From CAZVEV01 sp964625865 (GTDB lineage: Bacteria > Planctomycetota > Phycisphaerae > SM23-33), in contig CAZVEV010000344.1 of assembly GCA_964625865.1 (NCBI GenBank), forward strand, positions 1 through 5,829: a stretch of DNA of 5,829 bases, written 5' to 3'. The notes under the pieces are model-generated. The model did not search any database. It was not told the origin of the DNA and was given only the letters and a program-made list of their open reading frames with translations. This document shows, one piece after another, positions 5,825 to 5,829 of this stretch (its first letter is position 1; the number at the start of each line of letters is the position of its first letter). The translations under genes were made by a program, and so were the position numbers.

Positions 5825-5829
5825 TATTG

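Overview
The window looks like a GC-rich chromosomal segment of a planctomycete, most likely Phycisphaerae-like. Three things suggest this: a C-terminal PEP-CTERM sorting tail (PEP, hydrophobic stretch, RRRR end) on the leftmost protein, a secreted protein of a type I associate with planctomycetes, and a DnaA whose DNA-binding signature reads GKNHSSV. The taxonomic placement is inference; no rRNA or other marker is present.

Layout, left to right. The 3' part of a PEP-CTERM exported protein gene (+) runs in from the left edge and stops at 557. It converges on dnaA (-, 2219 to 801). The 243-base gap between them is filled by about three degenerate copies of a GC-rich, hairpin-forming repeat and a hairpin just past the dnaA stop. 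Upstream of dnaA is a 231-base intergenic region with AT-rich patches and a cluster of DnaA-box-like 9-mers, a candidate chromosomal origin. Next comes a two-domain GNAT acetyltransferase gene (-, 3422 to 2451), codirectional with dnaA. It is divergent from a gene for a small secreted protein of unknown function (+, 3604 to 4266), with a perfect 7-bp inverted repeat and a good promoter in the divergent gap. The last gene (+, 4476 to 5555) encodes a TIR-domain protein with a long uncharacterised C-terminal region. It is preceded by two inverted repeats, one overlapping its likely promoter. The final 274 bases have no gene but hold hairpins, degenerate repeats and a near-consensus promoter firing out of the right edge.

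The genes do not form one operon: directions change three times and each gene has its own upstream region. The most interesting items are the TIR protein, a possible stand-alone NAD-consuming or signalling effector whose C-terminal half I cannot assign to a named family, and the candidate oriC at a dnaA locus that has no dnaN next to it.
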